A DNA stretch of 64,000 bases from Circinella minor (Eukaryota; Mucoromycota; Mucoromycetes; Mucorales; Lichtheimiaceae). The stretch spans positions 1 through 64,000 of the forward strand of contig JAEPRB010000007.1 in the NCBI GenBank assembly GCA_016758965.1, in the 5' to 3' direction. Under the pieces are notes generated by a model. The model was not told where the DNA came from and searched no databases. It worked only from the letters and a program-made list of their open reading frames with translations. Positions 32,756 through 45,042 of this stretch are shown here, one piece after another; positions within the stretch are counted from its first letter, which is position 1; the number at the start of each line of letters is the position of its first letter. The position numbers were made by a program, and so were the translations under genes.

Positions 32756-33634
32756 TGAAAGTTATCTAACTTTTTGATAGTCAAAAAAAAAAATAGGGGT
32801 GGGTTGGGTGGGTGGTTCCGAGTTTTATATGTATGGAATCACTTATCAAAAAATCGTGACCACTTTCCATTGGACGGCTATTACCTTTTTTGGAATATTT
32901 GATAGGGAATTGTTATTAGTGGTTACTTTTTAGATTGTTTGACAACATTTGTACTCATACATGCTGCGCAGTTTACCCCCTGATCATTTTAAATATTATG
33001 CTGATACCAATAATGTGCTGTATGCTGATTTGGATATTATTTGTTGTTACATTATTACTTGTTGTAATTTAATTATTGAAATAACTTTTTGATAAGCTAC
33101 GTATCACAACTGAAAATATAGTGCATCATCCCAAAGTCGCATATATCTACCTTTTTTTTTTTTTGGTAGCCACTACCAGTTGTAAGATTGATCGTTTTTG
33201 TAGAAAACAAACATGTGTAAGAGTCATTTACTTTTAATGCTGGTAACAAAGAGTTTTAATTATGTCTGTCGTATGTTTGTGTAACAAATAAAAATAGTTG
33301 CCTATATATAACTAGTTATATTATTTGTTAATTATTGAGTGACATTATTAGGTAGCTATATGAATCCCTTTTGTTGCAAGCTTTCATATGGTCAAATAAT
33401 ATAGTTGCTTTATGAGATACGTATGTCTATTTTAATGCGCATTGATACAAAAATTGTGGCCTTACTGATTTGTGTCTGTAAGTGACAACTTTCAGGTCCG
33501 TTGCATAATTTCTATAAAAGTCTATTCAACTGATGTTTATTTTAACTGCTTCCTTGTAAATATCTATAGCTATGTTATAAAATTATTCTTCATTGCTATA
33601 AACAAATAATAACCGGGACAGAAGATGAACCACT
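32756..33634. other. intergenic region
   Basis: 5' flank of the GlnRS gene, then AT-rich DNA. No gene, no convincing repeat. Confidence 0.55.
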
Positions 33635-35199
33635 ATGCATACGCAGCATCTTGCTGTAATTAAACACGACGGGGCAGTTGACCAAACAATATAAGTCTCA
33701 AGACACCTTGATGCGCACAACGTTGCAGTTCTCGACATTCATATTATTACATTGGCAATTAAAGAAATCTTTACCGACGTAATTGAAAAACTCAGTAAAT
33801 AATATAAATGTATGTTTTCAAGAGCATAGATTCTTTTTTACGCTGGTGGAATATTAATCATCCAAAGGACATATGAACAAGCGATCTCCTTATGTGCAGA
33901 CAGCTTCAACACAGCGCATGATGACGAGTAACAATATGAATCACTTGATGAGCACAAAAAGCTAGCTTTACAAGCCCAGTTAGCTAAAGACTTTAATTTT
34001 TTAATGCTATTATCAACGGATCTTGTACCTGTTACTTCTTGAAGAAGTAAGGGAGAGTGCTTATAATCTCAAGATCATATTTGATTGTATGGGAGTATCT
34101 AAAAGCATGGCGTCAGATCTGGATGGATAAGAATGCGACATAGGATATTACAGATTGAAATACATAGTGATGATTGAATAACTCAATATTTTTTGATTAC
34201 GTATTACACAGTATTTTACACAAATTTGAGTGAACTTCAAGAACCGAGATGTCATAAAAAGATTTCTTATGGTACGTGTATTAAACGGATCGAACAATAA
34301 TCCTCAGGCTTACAAATAGGTGGCATTCGCTCTACGTACCTGTATATTGTGGAACCTAATACTTTTATTAAGTTACATATTCGAAAAAACCAAACAGCGA
34401 TGAAACGACTTGGTAAAAATGACGACTCGATTTGCATAAGCATAAATGACAATATATCTAAATGGTAAGGTAGAGTAGTAGCTACCAAGGAAAATAGTCA
34501 TAAACATATTACATATGGTCTATATTCATCTAATGAAATGCATAATCCTGTTGCTTCCATAATAGAAAAGTGTAATGTGCTTGAATTAATCCTATTACAA
34601 TAAGTAATATGTTCGAGTACTAACGTACTAGAACATACATTGATGACACTACCCAAGCTGAAAATTATTAGGTACTGAGATTATAATAGACAAGATCAAC
34701 ACTACTTCTAGTTTTAAAATGTTTTTTATGTGACGTTTTACTCTTGAAAATTTATCATCAATGAAAGTTGTAAACTTGGAAAGCGGCACTGAGGTCTCAG
34801 ATGACTTCCCCGAAATGACGGCCATTTTAAGAGCATCCGAAACAATTAAAAATAATTGTTAATATATGTCACTTAAAATTTTTCAGATAGTTGTTGAAAA
34901 ACTTGCTGATGGTGAGAGCTAGGGTCTGTGTGGTTCAGCTCTTGGCGAAATGAATACTGTTCATGATAATGCATTAAGAAGAGGAGTGATTCGATGTCCT
35001 AGTTTAATAACTATTTAACTTGTACAGGTTATCAGTGGCACTATTCTGGTCATTACCTACCCTGAAAGCAATCTTGAAAATATGTTTATTAAAGACTGCT
35101 CCCAGCTGCTGTCGTAGACAACTGAAAGACGTTTTTTTATATGAACAAAAAAGTATTTCAAAGAAAATAGCCTACAATCCCTGTAATACAAGGAATACG
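33635..35199 (+). other. coding-like relic, many stops (probable pseudogene)
   Basis: The plus strand shows a series of short stretches with protein-like composition, broken by stops and frame changes. Examples: MHTQHLAVIKHDGAVDQ near 33635; VSRHLDAHNVAVLDIH near 33694; GILIIQRTYEQAISLCADSF near 33850; GGIRSTYLYIVEPNTFIKLH near 34320; NLESGTEVSDDFPEMTAILR near 34775; and SGTILVITYPESNLENMFIK near 35034. The base composition is less AT-rich than the surrounding spacer. I recognise no family and cannot show that all segments belong to one gene. It could be a dead transposable-element gene or an old accessory gene. Confidence 0.35.
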
Positions 35200-35202
35200 T
35201 AA

Positions 35203-36442
35203 ATAGCACGTGGAGGGGTTCAGTGGTTTCTTTTTATAAACGATACCTAATATATTTAGAATATCAATGTCTTGCTTATTTCCAATTCATAGACTATAAT
35301 TTATGTTTATAAATATTTGAAAACTGTAAGCGACCTGTGCCTATGGGCGTCTGGTCGCTTCTTTGTGGCTCACTGTAATTGCTAGCTGCTATACACATAA
35401 AAGCCAAATAAGCTCTAAGCTGAAAACGCTAGTAAGAAGAGACTTTGATTATAAATAATATATATGACTGGACTATTCCGTAATGGTAAAGACTTTTTGT
35501 AAAGTATTACGTATAAGAATTCTTTATATACATACATAGTACATAATACATTTAAGTATGAGTTTTTTTTTAATTTTTATTAGATACGTAGATAATATAT
35601 AATGGCTTTTTTTCTCTTTAAAAAGGTAAACAAACAGAAATCGACATTTGTATGTACTGCCTCAGGCGGAAATTATGCCACACTAGTTATAACATAAGCT
35701 ACGCTTTGATGGGTAAATTATAAAAAGTTCGATACGTAGTCACCAAATATCATTTGAGATTATTTCATAGCTTAAAAAAGAACATTTGGCATATAACAAA
35801 ATAAACAGTTTGGTAAGTAATCTATTGGCAACGGGAATAAGTAGATTCCACTCCGTAGTAGTAATAATACGTAGTAGTAACAACAGTTTATAATATTCTC
35901 TATCGATTTTTTATTTATTATCTATAAACTATGTACGCAATCTGAAGTATGTTGCAAATATAATAAGTTTATCAAGACTCTTTATTCAAATATGAATTGC
36001 CGCAGTTCATGAACTATTAATATATATTTCATGTCATCTGCTTTTTTTGTTGTAACCGTTATGTAAATAAGGCAATTTACTGCGCTACACTATCAAATCA
36101 TTAGATCCAGTTACTCATTGTGAAACAGTAATCATAGCAACTGATAGTATAGAAGAAACAGGTACTGCGACATAATTAAAAATTGCATGAAATAAAAAAA
36201 AATGTCAGGGGAAAATTTCACACATTTGCCGCAGCCTGAGAAACTAAAGCACACAAGACTCGTCGGAGAAAAAATATTGATGCCAATATATGGACAGCCG
36301 AAAGAATCATGGACCCTTCCTTTTTTTGAGCCTTTTGCAGAATGACTGTAAGTAAAAGGAATAGGATGAATGAGTGTATTTTTTTGCGCAAAGGGAAAAG
36401 GAAGAAGAGGGATTGATCACGAAAAAAAGAGAAATATCGATA
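35203..36442. other. gene-poor intergenic region
   Basis: AT-rich DNA between the coding-like relic and the eS27 gene. It contains the hairpin at 35328-35360, described separately. No coding region was supported. Confidence 0.5.
35328..35360. other. GC-rich inverted repeat (hairpin)
   Basis: A perfect 8-bp inverted repeat (AAGCGACC and GGTCGCTT) encloses 17 bases in which GCC and GGGC can also pair. The structure stands out because the flanks are about 70% AT. It could be an RNA hairpin, a transposon end or chance. Confidence 0.5.
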
Positions 36443-36480
36443 TGAATGGATGGATTATAATGGATGGATGGATGGATGGA
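36443..36480. repeat. TGGA tetranucleotide microsatellite
   Basis: Repeats of TGGA, perfect over 36461-36480 and imperfect before that. They lie in the presumed promoter or 5' untranslated region of the eS27 gene. Confidence 0.8.
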
Positions 36481-36800
36481 AAAATTATTCAACAAAAACG
36501 ATATATACAACATTCCTTTTAAAACATTGACACCGAACGGACGATTTCGAACAAATATAAAAAAAGCTCATTTAATGATTTCCGTCAACAAGCATTTTCA
36601 ACAAGAAACGTTCAATCGAAAAAGCGAATTATATTATACACGTATACATAACAACAATAACAATAAGAACAAAAACGATGTCGAATCTTTCCTTCTTTCT
36701 ACCTCGAACCTTTTGTGCAAAAAAAAAAAGAACGCCATTGAAAAAAATGAATAAGACTTTGTATCGTTGACTAGAAATCAATTTGATTAATAATTTATAG

Positions 36801-37286
36801 TTGGCTGTTGACCTTTTGAATCCCACTGCTGAACACGAGAAGCGCTGCCACAAGAAGAAGAGACTCGTGGCCTCTCCCAACTCGTATTTCATGGATGTTA
36901 AGTGCCCTGGTAAGAACATAAAACAATTTATTGTTATAAATAAGAAAGCTGTAGGTAGAAGGAATAGAAGAATTCTTACTAATATAATATTATAATATAT
37001 GTTATTTCTAGGTTGCTTGAACATTAGCACCGTATTCAGCCACGCTCAAACTGTTGTTTTGTGCTCATCCTGCGGTACTGTCCTCTGCCAACCTACTGGT
37101 GGTCGTGCCCGTTTGACTGAAGGTAAGAAAAATAAAAATAAAATTACGCGTTTATTATATATCTCGAAAAAATAAGATAAACTAATTATCATTTCTATCA
37201 AATAACAATTTTATTTTTGCTATTATGATTATCTATTTTGTTTACCTATTAAAATAGGTTCCTCTTTCCGCAGAAAGTTAAACTAA
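36801..37286 (+). CDS. RPS27: 40S ribosomal protein eS27 (5' exon not resolved)
   Basis: Three exons are clear: 36801-36909, 37012-37122 and 37258-37286. They read [20 protein letters not shown], then [40 protein letters not shown] and [12 protein letters not shown], which is eS27 nearly residue for residue. The four cysteines (CPGC and CSSC) form its zinc finger. The protein is part of the 40S head/platform region. The initiator ATG is missing: the first exon here begins at TTG after an in-frame TAG in the intron (TTTATAG acceptor), so a very short upstream exon must supply Met. A 9-nt exon ATGATTTCC near 36574-36582 would fit the phase but has a poor donor, so I leave it open. Codon use is markedly more G/C-rich at third positions than in neighbouring genes, as expected of a highly expressed gene. 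Confidence 0.92.
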
Positions 37287-38030
37287 AAAAAAAGAAAATA
37301 CAATATTCGTCGTTGAAAAAATTATTCATTCCAAAATCAACAAAAAAGTTCTTGTCTTTTTTTTTTAAGCAAAAACAAATTCCATGTTTTTTTGCGTTGT
37401 CAAATTGTATAAACACTTCTCCCAAACTTATCAATTCTTGGTTTTCTTTGGTTTTCTTTTTGTTTCGATTGCTATTATGCAAAGTGGGCTATTTGGATCC
37501 GTGTGGATTTTTATTAATATTATTGAGTGATGTAACAGTCCATCAGAACTGTTTTGAATGTTACGATTAAAGGGAAAATTATTATATATAAAATAGTTAA
37601 AACAGTTTTATTTATAATGTTGTTACTATATTGAATTGAGAATAATGTTTATTTAATAACCATGACAACAGTGATTATATCAAAATGTTTTTTTTTTCTT
37701 TTTCTATGGTCGAATCGCCAAACACAACTCGTTAGATTCTTAATGTATAAATCAAAGATTCTTTAATAGTTGTACTACATATAACATTAATTCATTATAA
37801 TAAAAATGGAGTATTTGTTTTTTTAGATACACCAATGTTAACTGCCAAGGTCGCCAATTTTGTCATTGAAAACGCGCTGTTGAAAATTTCTTTGATTTCT
37901 CAAAAGTCAACACGAACGCGTCCATTAAATAAGCTGGTCTCTAAAAATAAAGAAAAAAAGCGCGTTACTCCAGTTTTGCTTTTTTAACTTTTTATTTGTA
38001 TAATTAATCTCAAAGAACAAACAAAATAAA
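37287..38030. other. intergenic region, PDS5 promoter
   Basis: 3' flank of eS27 and promoter of PDS5. The proximal 160 bases carry ACGCG-type motifs (see separate entry). A 48-codon open frame starting at 37828 within the promoter has no recognisable domain. Confidence 0.55.
37872..37966 (+). promoter_or_regulatory. cluster of ACGCG (MCB/MBF-type) motifs upstream of PDS5
   Basis: AACGCGCT at 37871-37878, a perfect ACGCGT at 37916-37921 and the inverted copy AGCGCGTT at 37959-37966 lie within 160 bases of the PDS5 ATG. ACGCGT is the MluI cell-cycle box bound by MBF in yeasts, which drives G1/S genes including cohesion factors. CG-containing hexamers are rare in this AT-rich DNA, so three in 95 bases is notable. 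Confidence 0.5.
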
Positions 38031-41000
38031 ATGATGGATATAGACGAACCACAACAGCCTTTGGAACAGAAGGCTCTTGAATTTAAGTCTCGTTTAGTTG
38101 CAAAAACAATCGATGCTAAAGAATTAACTAATCGTTTAAAGGTACTTAAATTAAGCTTTCTTGTACCTGACAAAAATAAAATAAAAACTGATTTACTTAT
38201 TATGATAAATACATTACAAACTTATTAGGAATTACACGAAGAATTACGCTCATTTGCACAAGACGCAATTGTTAAACAATCGCTTGATGCTACAACTAAA
38301 GAACTTGTTAACTCGAAAATTCTTAAACATTCATCTCCTGTTGTAAAAGCATACGCAGCAACTTGTTTAGCTGACATGTTACGATTATATGCCCCTGAAG
38401 CACCATTCTCGACTAAAGAAACAATCGTAAGTAAAATAAGTGAAGAAACTTTTATTATGGAAACAAAAACAAAAAAAGGGAAATAGTATTAATATTATTA
38501 TTTTAGAATATCTTTCAACTTTTCTTATCTCAACTAAATCAACTTAAAGTATCACAAGATCATCCACAATTTTCACTTTATTTTTATCTATTGGAAAGTT
38601 TATCCACTGTAAAGAGTATTCTTATTATTGCCGATTTGGATAATGCACAAGAATTATGTTCAGAATTTTTTAACTGTTTCTTTAATACCATCAGGTAATA
38701 GATAATTAAATTGAGAAAAATAGAGAGTGTTGATGTATGAGTTCTTTTTTTTTACTCAACTATATATGTGTATTATATGGTTATATGTAGAGCTGACATG
38801 CCAAGAAACATTCAAGTATGCATGGTTGATCTTATGGTTCAAATTATCGAAGAAGTTGTTACATTATCAGATGAAACCCTCGGTCTTATGCTTGAGCAAT
38901 TTGAAAAGGTTGGTTATTTTACAAGACAATTAAATACACGATCAAGGAAAAAAGCTAAATATATATCTATATGTATATCTGTTATGTAAATGAATAGGCC
39001 ACCGATGATCCATGTTATTTAATGGCTTTGGAAGTTTGTAATACTTGTTTTGATACTCTTCAACGTCGTGTTTGCCAGGTAAACAAATAAAAAAGACAAT
39101 GGATGAATTATTGTGGAAACGTAAATTTAAATAACTCATACACATATTACACTTATATATAGTACTTTTCTGATGCATTGGTTGCAATGGGTCAAAGTAA
39201 TGGGTCTCAACAAGAAGCAGAAGAATTACAAAAAGCACATGAAATCATTCAACGTATTGATTCAGTTGTGCCCAACCTGTTAATCAATGTACTACCTCAA
39301 TTAGAAGAAGAAATGAAAGTGGATGATCTTAAAGTTCGATGTATGGCTACGGAAACTGTGGGCAATATGTTTGCTGAAAAGAATACAACTTTGTTTCAAC
39401 GATATCCTGGTGTTTGGAAAACTTGGATTGGAAGGTAAAATTACTAATATTAATTAGGCTAATTACAAGGATAGAGGGGGGAAATTGATATTAACTTTTC
39501 TTTTGTTTTTATCTATAAAAAATAGACGCAATGACAAGTCTGTACAACTTCGTATCAAATGGCTTGAAAAATGCAAGGAAGTATACGTGAATCATTCACA
39601 TGTTGTATCTGAATTAAATGGTAACACGAGGATTTTTTTTCCCAGAGATATCTAGTTAATGGGTCGATATACTAATTATTATTTGTTCTAATATTGTAAC
39701 GAATACAGATTGCTTTAAGGAAAAGATCTTGGATCCAGATGAAAAAGTGCGTGCTACAGTATGTCGAATCATCAGTGAATTTGAAAATAATCATATTGTA
39801 CGTGATTTGAATAAAACAGTACTGGAACATGTTGCTGAACGGTCAAAGGATAAAAAGGTAATATGAATTATATATATACAAGGATGGTATTTTTTTTTTT
39901 TTGAAATGGGATAATTGATGCAATATAAACGTTTAGAGTTTGGTTCGAAAAGAAGCAATGGCCACTCTTGGAAAAATTTACAACACTGCTTTTCCTCAAA
40001 TGTAAGTTTCTATATTGTTAAGTAATTAAAAGTGGAAAAGAGAAACTAATTTATTTATATATAAATATAAACTAGATTGGAAGGTGATAATCAAGTCAAA
40101 GAGAAACTTGGATGGATTCCTGAAGCTTTATTCAAGGCGATGTACACAGATGATGCTTCTACAACGTAATTATTATTATTATTATCAGGGAAAAAAAACG
40201 AGGTGTTTCATATGGATATATTTATAGATGAAAATATTTTTATAAATTAATCATCTTTTTGTTTTATATTACAGGGTCTCGTTAGAAGCTACCGTAAATC
40301 AATATTTACTTCCATATATTGAAAATGATAAAGAAAGAACGGAACGTTTGGTATTAATGATTGGATCATTTGGACCACGATCCAAGAATGCGTTCCGTGC
40401 TTATATTCATAAACAAAAGGGGTACAAAAAACTACTTATAATCTGTTTATGTAAGTGTTAGGACTATTGCTAAACTAGATATATTTTTATAAAAATCTAT
40501 AGAACCATTGTTGGTATTCAACATTTTGTCAAGGCTTGTGAACCAACTGTAAGTAAAAAAACGTTTTTCATGGATATAATATATATTTTGTTATTATTAC
40601 TTTGTTGCTAAGTCACCGATAATGATATTTAATAGGAAGAAGAACAAGAAATGGAAGTAGATGGTGAACAAACAACTTCGGTTGCTAATCAAAAATTAGA
40701 AATGATCGTTAAACATATCTCAGGTATATATATAAGGGATTAGTTACAATTATTTTAAGTGACCAAAAAATAGAAATCTTTCTAATCTTATCACCCTTCA
40801 TTCCAGCATCTTTTGCCGAACCTGCACGAGTATCAAGTGCGCTGAAAAGACTTGTTGAAGTCCAAGCTAATGATAAAACATTATTGGAATTACTTATAAC
40901 TGCTACGGATACGAATAGCGAATATAAACAAATTATAGAAGCAAAGGTAATAAATTACATACTGAGCAACAGTTGTGATAAATTTTTTACTTTTACAGAA

Positions 41001-43673
41001 TGAGCGAGGAGTCTAAACTCATATTTCTTCTGTTCCTTTAGAAATTGCTTGTAGAAAAACTTTCAGATGTATTACCGGGTTCTTATGAAGCCTTGGAACC
41101 AGTGTTGACCCGTGCTGCACCCGTTATTTTGAACAAAACCATTATTCCAAGCTTGATAGAAATGTTAGAACCTAATCGATCTAGACGCAGAGCAACTCAA
41201 AATCCAAAAGCATTAGTAGCTCAAGAGTTATTAAAAGTAAATATTTTTGAATTTTTACATTTTCAAGAGAACTACAATAATCTAATGGATTCTATATGGC
41301 ATGTTTAGGAAATTGCTACATCGTTCCCTATTATGTACGAGGATCATGTTTATGAATTAATTCGTGGTATCACTGATGTAAATACAACGATCGGTATGTA
41401 TTCAAAACAGATAGATATACAGACAAATATTTATCGTCATGTTTCTTTGTGATAGCTAATGTTATTTTTTTCTTTTCCCTTTTTGGATAGTTGATAATGC
41501 GCTTGACCTTCTTGCCCAAATCAGTAAAGCCAAAGTAACAATGAGTGTTTATGACAGGTAAAATAGTTGTATAAGAGAAAATAAATAGTGCACAGGTTAT
41601 TGATTTATATATATATATATATGTTTTTCAGTGATATCTTGAATAAATTAGCGTCGTTTATCCACCAAGGCAATCTTACACAGGCTAGAAATGCTTCTAT
41701 CATATTAAGCAATATGTATGCGTTTGATATCTGTGAAGAAGTCATTCAGGTTTGTTTTAACTTTTAATTCCTTATATATAAAATATATGACTAGAAAAAC
41801 ATTTTCTCATATACTCTTAACATATATTTTTTGATTGCTAAATAGAGTGCTCTTGATGGATTATCTGTTGAAGATACTTCTTTATCACTCAAAATGGTCA
41901 GCCTTTCTGAATTTGCTCTTTATATTCCAGAACGTATTGGAAGTCATATGCAAACGCTTGCTGAGTTCATTGAGAACCAATTATTAGGGACTTCAACTGA
42001 AGCCGATTCTAATGTTGTGAGTAACTGTCTTTTTTTCTCTAATTTTCTTTTCTATATATTTAACGAACCAAACTAACGAGTAATTTGGGTTATAGACCGA
42101 TATGGAAGCAGATGCTGATATTCTACAATGGAAACCATATGAAGAATTAGAAAATTTATCTAAAGCAAAGGTAAGAAGCATGCACATATCAATTTAAGAC
42201 AGTATTCTGATTACTTTTATAATTTTAATACTATATCATTAGCTCGCTGCTTTACAATTACTCGTGAATTATCTGATATCATCTGTCGAATATGGTGTGG
42301 ATGATATGTTTGTTGAACGAGTATTTAATTTGTTATGGACATTATTAGAAGGAACTTGTGAAATAGCTATTTCAAAGAACCAAAGTGCACCTGAATCATC
42401 TCATCTTCGATTAGCAGCAGCACAATCTATGATCAAATTAACACATATGCAAGCATATCAAAACCAACTAAATGTTTCTCAGTTTGAGCATCTGTCTTTA
42501 ACAATTCAGGTAAAACGAAATTGACAATAGGAAAAGAGAATATGTGTAAACTATTTGTTAATGTTTATTTTTGCTAAACAAACAATGATTATATTTTTTT
42601 AGGATCCTTGTTATCAAGTTCGATATGGTTTTGCTGAGACATTAATGAAGGGTATTCCAACAAATCAAGTGCATATGCGATACTTATCAGTACTTTTCCT
42701 TGTTGCTCATGAAGTGGAAGTTGAATTAGTAAAACAAGTAAGTGATTTTTTTTGGTGCTTTCATCATGCTACACCCATCTTGGTTGTCTTTTCTAAATGT
42801 ATTTTTTGTGTGTTACTAGATCAAATATTTTATTCAAAAGCGAGCTTTGAAGCAATACGATAGTAAGCTATTTTTTTTTCTTTTGATTTATATTATACTC
42901 AAATTTTAAACAACAGCGATAAAAAAAATACGACAATACTCAATCCATACTATTTTTTATCTTTTACTTAGACTCTGTTGCTATGGAAACTTCTTTTGTA
43001 CAACTCTTACATATCTTAGCACATCATCCCGATTTTACCGTTGCAACCGATGATCTCATTACATTTACTCAATACTTTGAATTTTATTTGAGTTGTGTTG
43101 CTGCTCCAGACAATGTATCCTTTTTATATCACGTTGCACAAAAAATTAAGTCTTCTAAAGATATGGTATCAAGTGAATTGAGTCAGGTAAAATTAATTAG
43201 TTTGTTTTACTATTTTATATGCTATTTTTTTTCCTTCTTCTCTCTCTCTGTTTACTAAAGCACTATAAATATGTATATATGGATATAGAATTCATATGTT
43301 CTAAGTGATCTTGCCAGTTTACTCATCAAACGGAAATGTGAAGATGCTTCATGGCCCTTGAATGTTTACCCTACTCGTATCCGATTACAATCTAAATTAT
43401 ATCGCTCATTGCCGTCAGGTGCTGTTCAAACTGAGGTAATGTAACAGGTTTATTTGTTTATATATAAAAGACGATATTAATTAACGATTTTAAAAAATTA
43501 ATTTCATAATCATACTTATTCATCTTTTTATCTAGACTCTAAAGAAATCATATTTACCATCAAATTTCTTGACTTGGTTAGATGAAAATTATCATTCAAA
43601 TCGAAAAGGAGGAGAGAAACGAGGATCGGCAGCAACAGCGACAACATCTACTAAACGAAATCGTGCCAACTAA
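38031..43673 (+). CDS. PDS5: sister chromatid cohesion protein PDS5
   Basis: A gene of about 26 exons, from the ATG at 38031 (MMDIDEPQQPLEQKALEF) to the TAA at 43671-43673, encoding roughly 1,150 residues. The N-terminal blocks KELTNRLKELHEELRSFAQD, SSPVVKAYAATCLADMLRLY and YFYLLESLSTVKSILI match the Pds5 HEAT-repeat scaffold. NIQVCMVDLMVQIIEE, LVNYLISSV and HLRLAAAQSMIKL continue the helical repeats. The C-terminus is short and basic (KRGSAATATTSTKRNRAN), without the long acidic tail of some orthologues. Pds5 binds cohesin's Scc1 kleisin, Wapl and Eco1, and balances maintenance against release of sister chromatid cohesion in the nucleus. Almost every exon is 50-270 nt with 60-110 nt introns, the most fragmented gene here. 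Exon joins were made by GT-AG and frame and not all were checked base by base. Confidence 0.92.
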
Positions 43674-45042
43674 TTTTACTTTTTTTTTTAATCATTATGG
43701 CATAAATAAACTGTTTTCAACTTAAAGACAAAAAGATGGTTTTCTTGATACTGTATTTTATGTTTCTGCTTTTGTTTTGTGTAATTGATTATTATTTTTT
43801 TATCACATACCTATTACACATTCTTTGTTAGGAAGCATACCATTATAAATAATGAACAATTTCAAAATTATCAATAGCTTGTTGTTGTAAGCTAGTATAA
43901 ATTGAAGTATTATGACAAGTTTATTTGTCAGATTCGATAAAGCATATGAATATAATAGCCTTTCATTTTTATCATCTTAAAAAAGAGAGAATAGATGTAT
44001 ATAATATAGTATGAAAATTCTTAAACATGAGTACTAATGATCGCAACGAGTAAAAATTCTTGCTAACAGTTTGTAGCCTAAAAAATAACAGGTCTTTTTT
44101 TTAACACGATAATTTGAAAACTACAGGTTGTTTGTCTTAAACTATCTTAAAATAACACCCAGTACATACTGTATTTATGGAATAATTGGTTTCCTCATAA
44201 CAATATACAATTGTTAAATGATGAAGACCAGAAGATGGCTGCTACGTATAGAGTTTTTAACTGCCCATTATTGATGGTTCTAATGTCTATTGATGAGTGA
44301 TCGTGAATAAGATATTTTCATAAAAACCATCGAATAACCAAACATAACAGTTAGTTATGATTAAAAAGTTTTAAACATTATACAAAAGAGAATTAATCAG
44401 CTGTATTTTTCTGAAAAAGAAAAGTTACTTGCTTGAGATTTTTTTTATTTTATAGTTACATCAACAAGTCCATTCAAAGTAACACATTCATATTTTCAAC
44501 TAGATAGCATATTTTGATATAATAAAAGGAATATAGTCGTAGTCGTTGCTTGAGGAAGAAGGCGATGAGAAAAAAAAGGAAATACTACTATATTTACATG
44601 CAAGAAAAAAATGCATTTTGTTAGTACGTAACTAAATGAGTAGGCTCATTCATTATGCAAGCCAACATTGCTTCTTGATTTGATATACCATGTGCAATAT
44701 ACAGTATGTACACCATATGAAGTCTAAACAACTTCATCTTAGAATGATTAAAATCTATAATTGTTTCTTTGGGTATGAATTTGAAAGATATAAATTGCAC
44801 CAATGATCACTAGGGGTGTTTGTTTATCTATAATAGCACATGTAGTAATAACCGGTTTTTAGGCAACTCACTTACCACCGCTTTTATTCTACAATAATAC
44901 GAGGAGTCTGGAAGAATGTATCTGATCGACAATGAATTTGATACATATATATATATCGTGAGGTTGATAAACTCTTTCTCTTTCTTTCTACATATTTCTT
45001 AATTTTTTGATTTTACTCTGATCATTTTTTAACCCACTCGAT
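43674..45042. other. intergenic region
   Basis: About 1.4 kb of AT-rich DNA. AATAAA near 43705 probably serves the PDS5 transcript. No gene or clear repeat was seen. Confidence 0.55.

Noticed and set aside
36464..36754. 96-codon plus-strand frame before eS27
   Set aside because: Asn/Lys-rich reading of 5' flanking DNA including the TGGA microsatellite; it does not connect in phase with eS27.
37828..37986. 48-codon open frame upstream of PDS5 (MLTAKVANFVIENALLKI...)
   Set aside because: Too short to support, with no homologue I know; the region is better explained as the PDS5 promoter.
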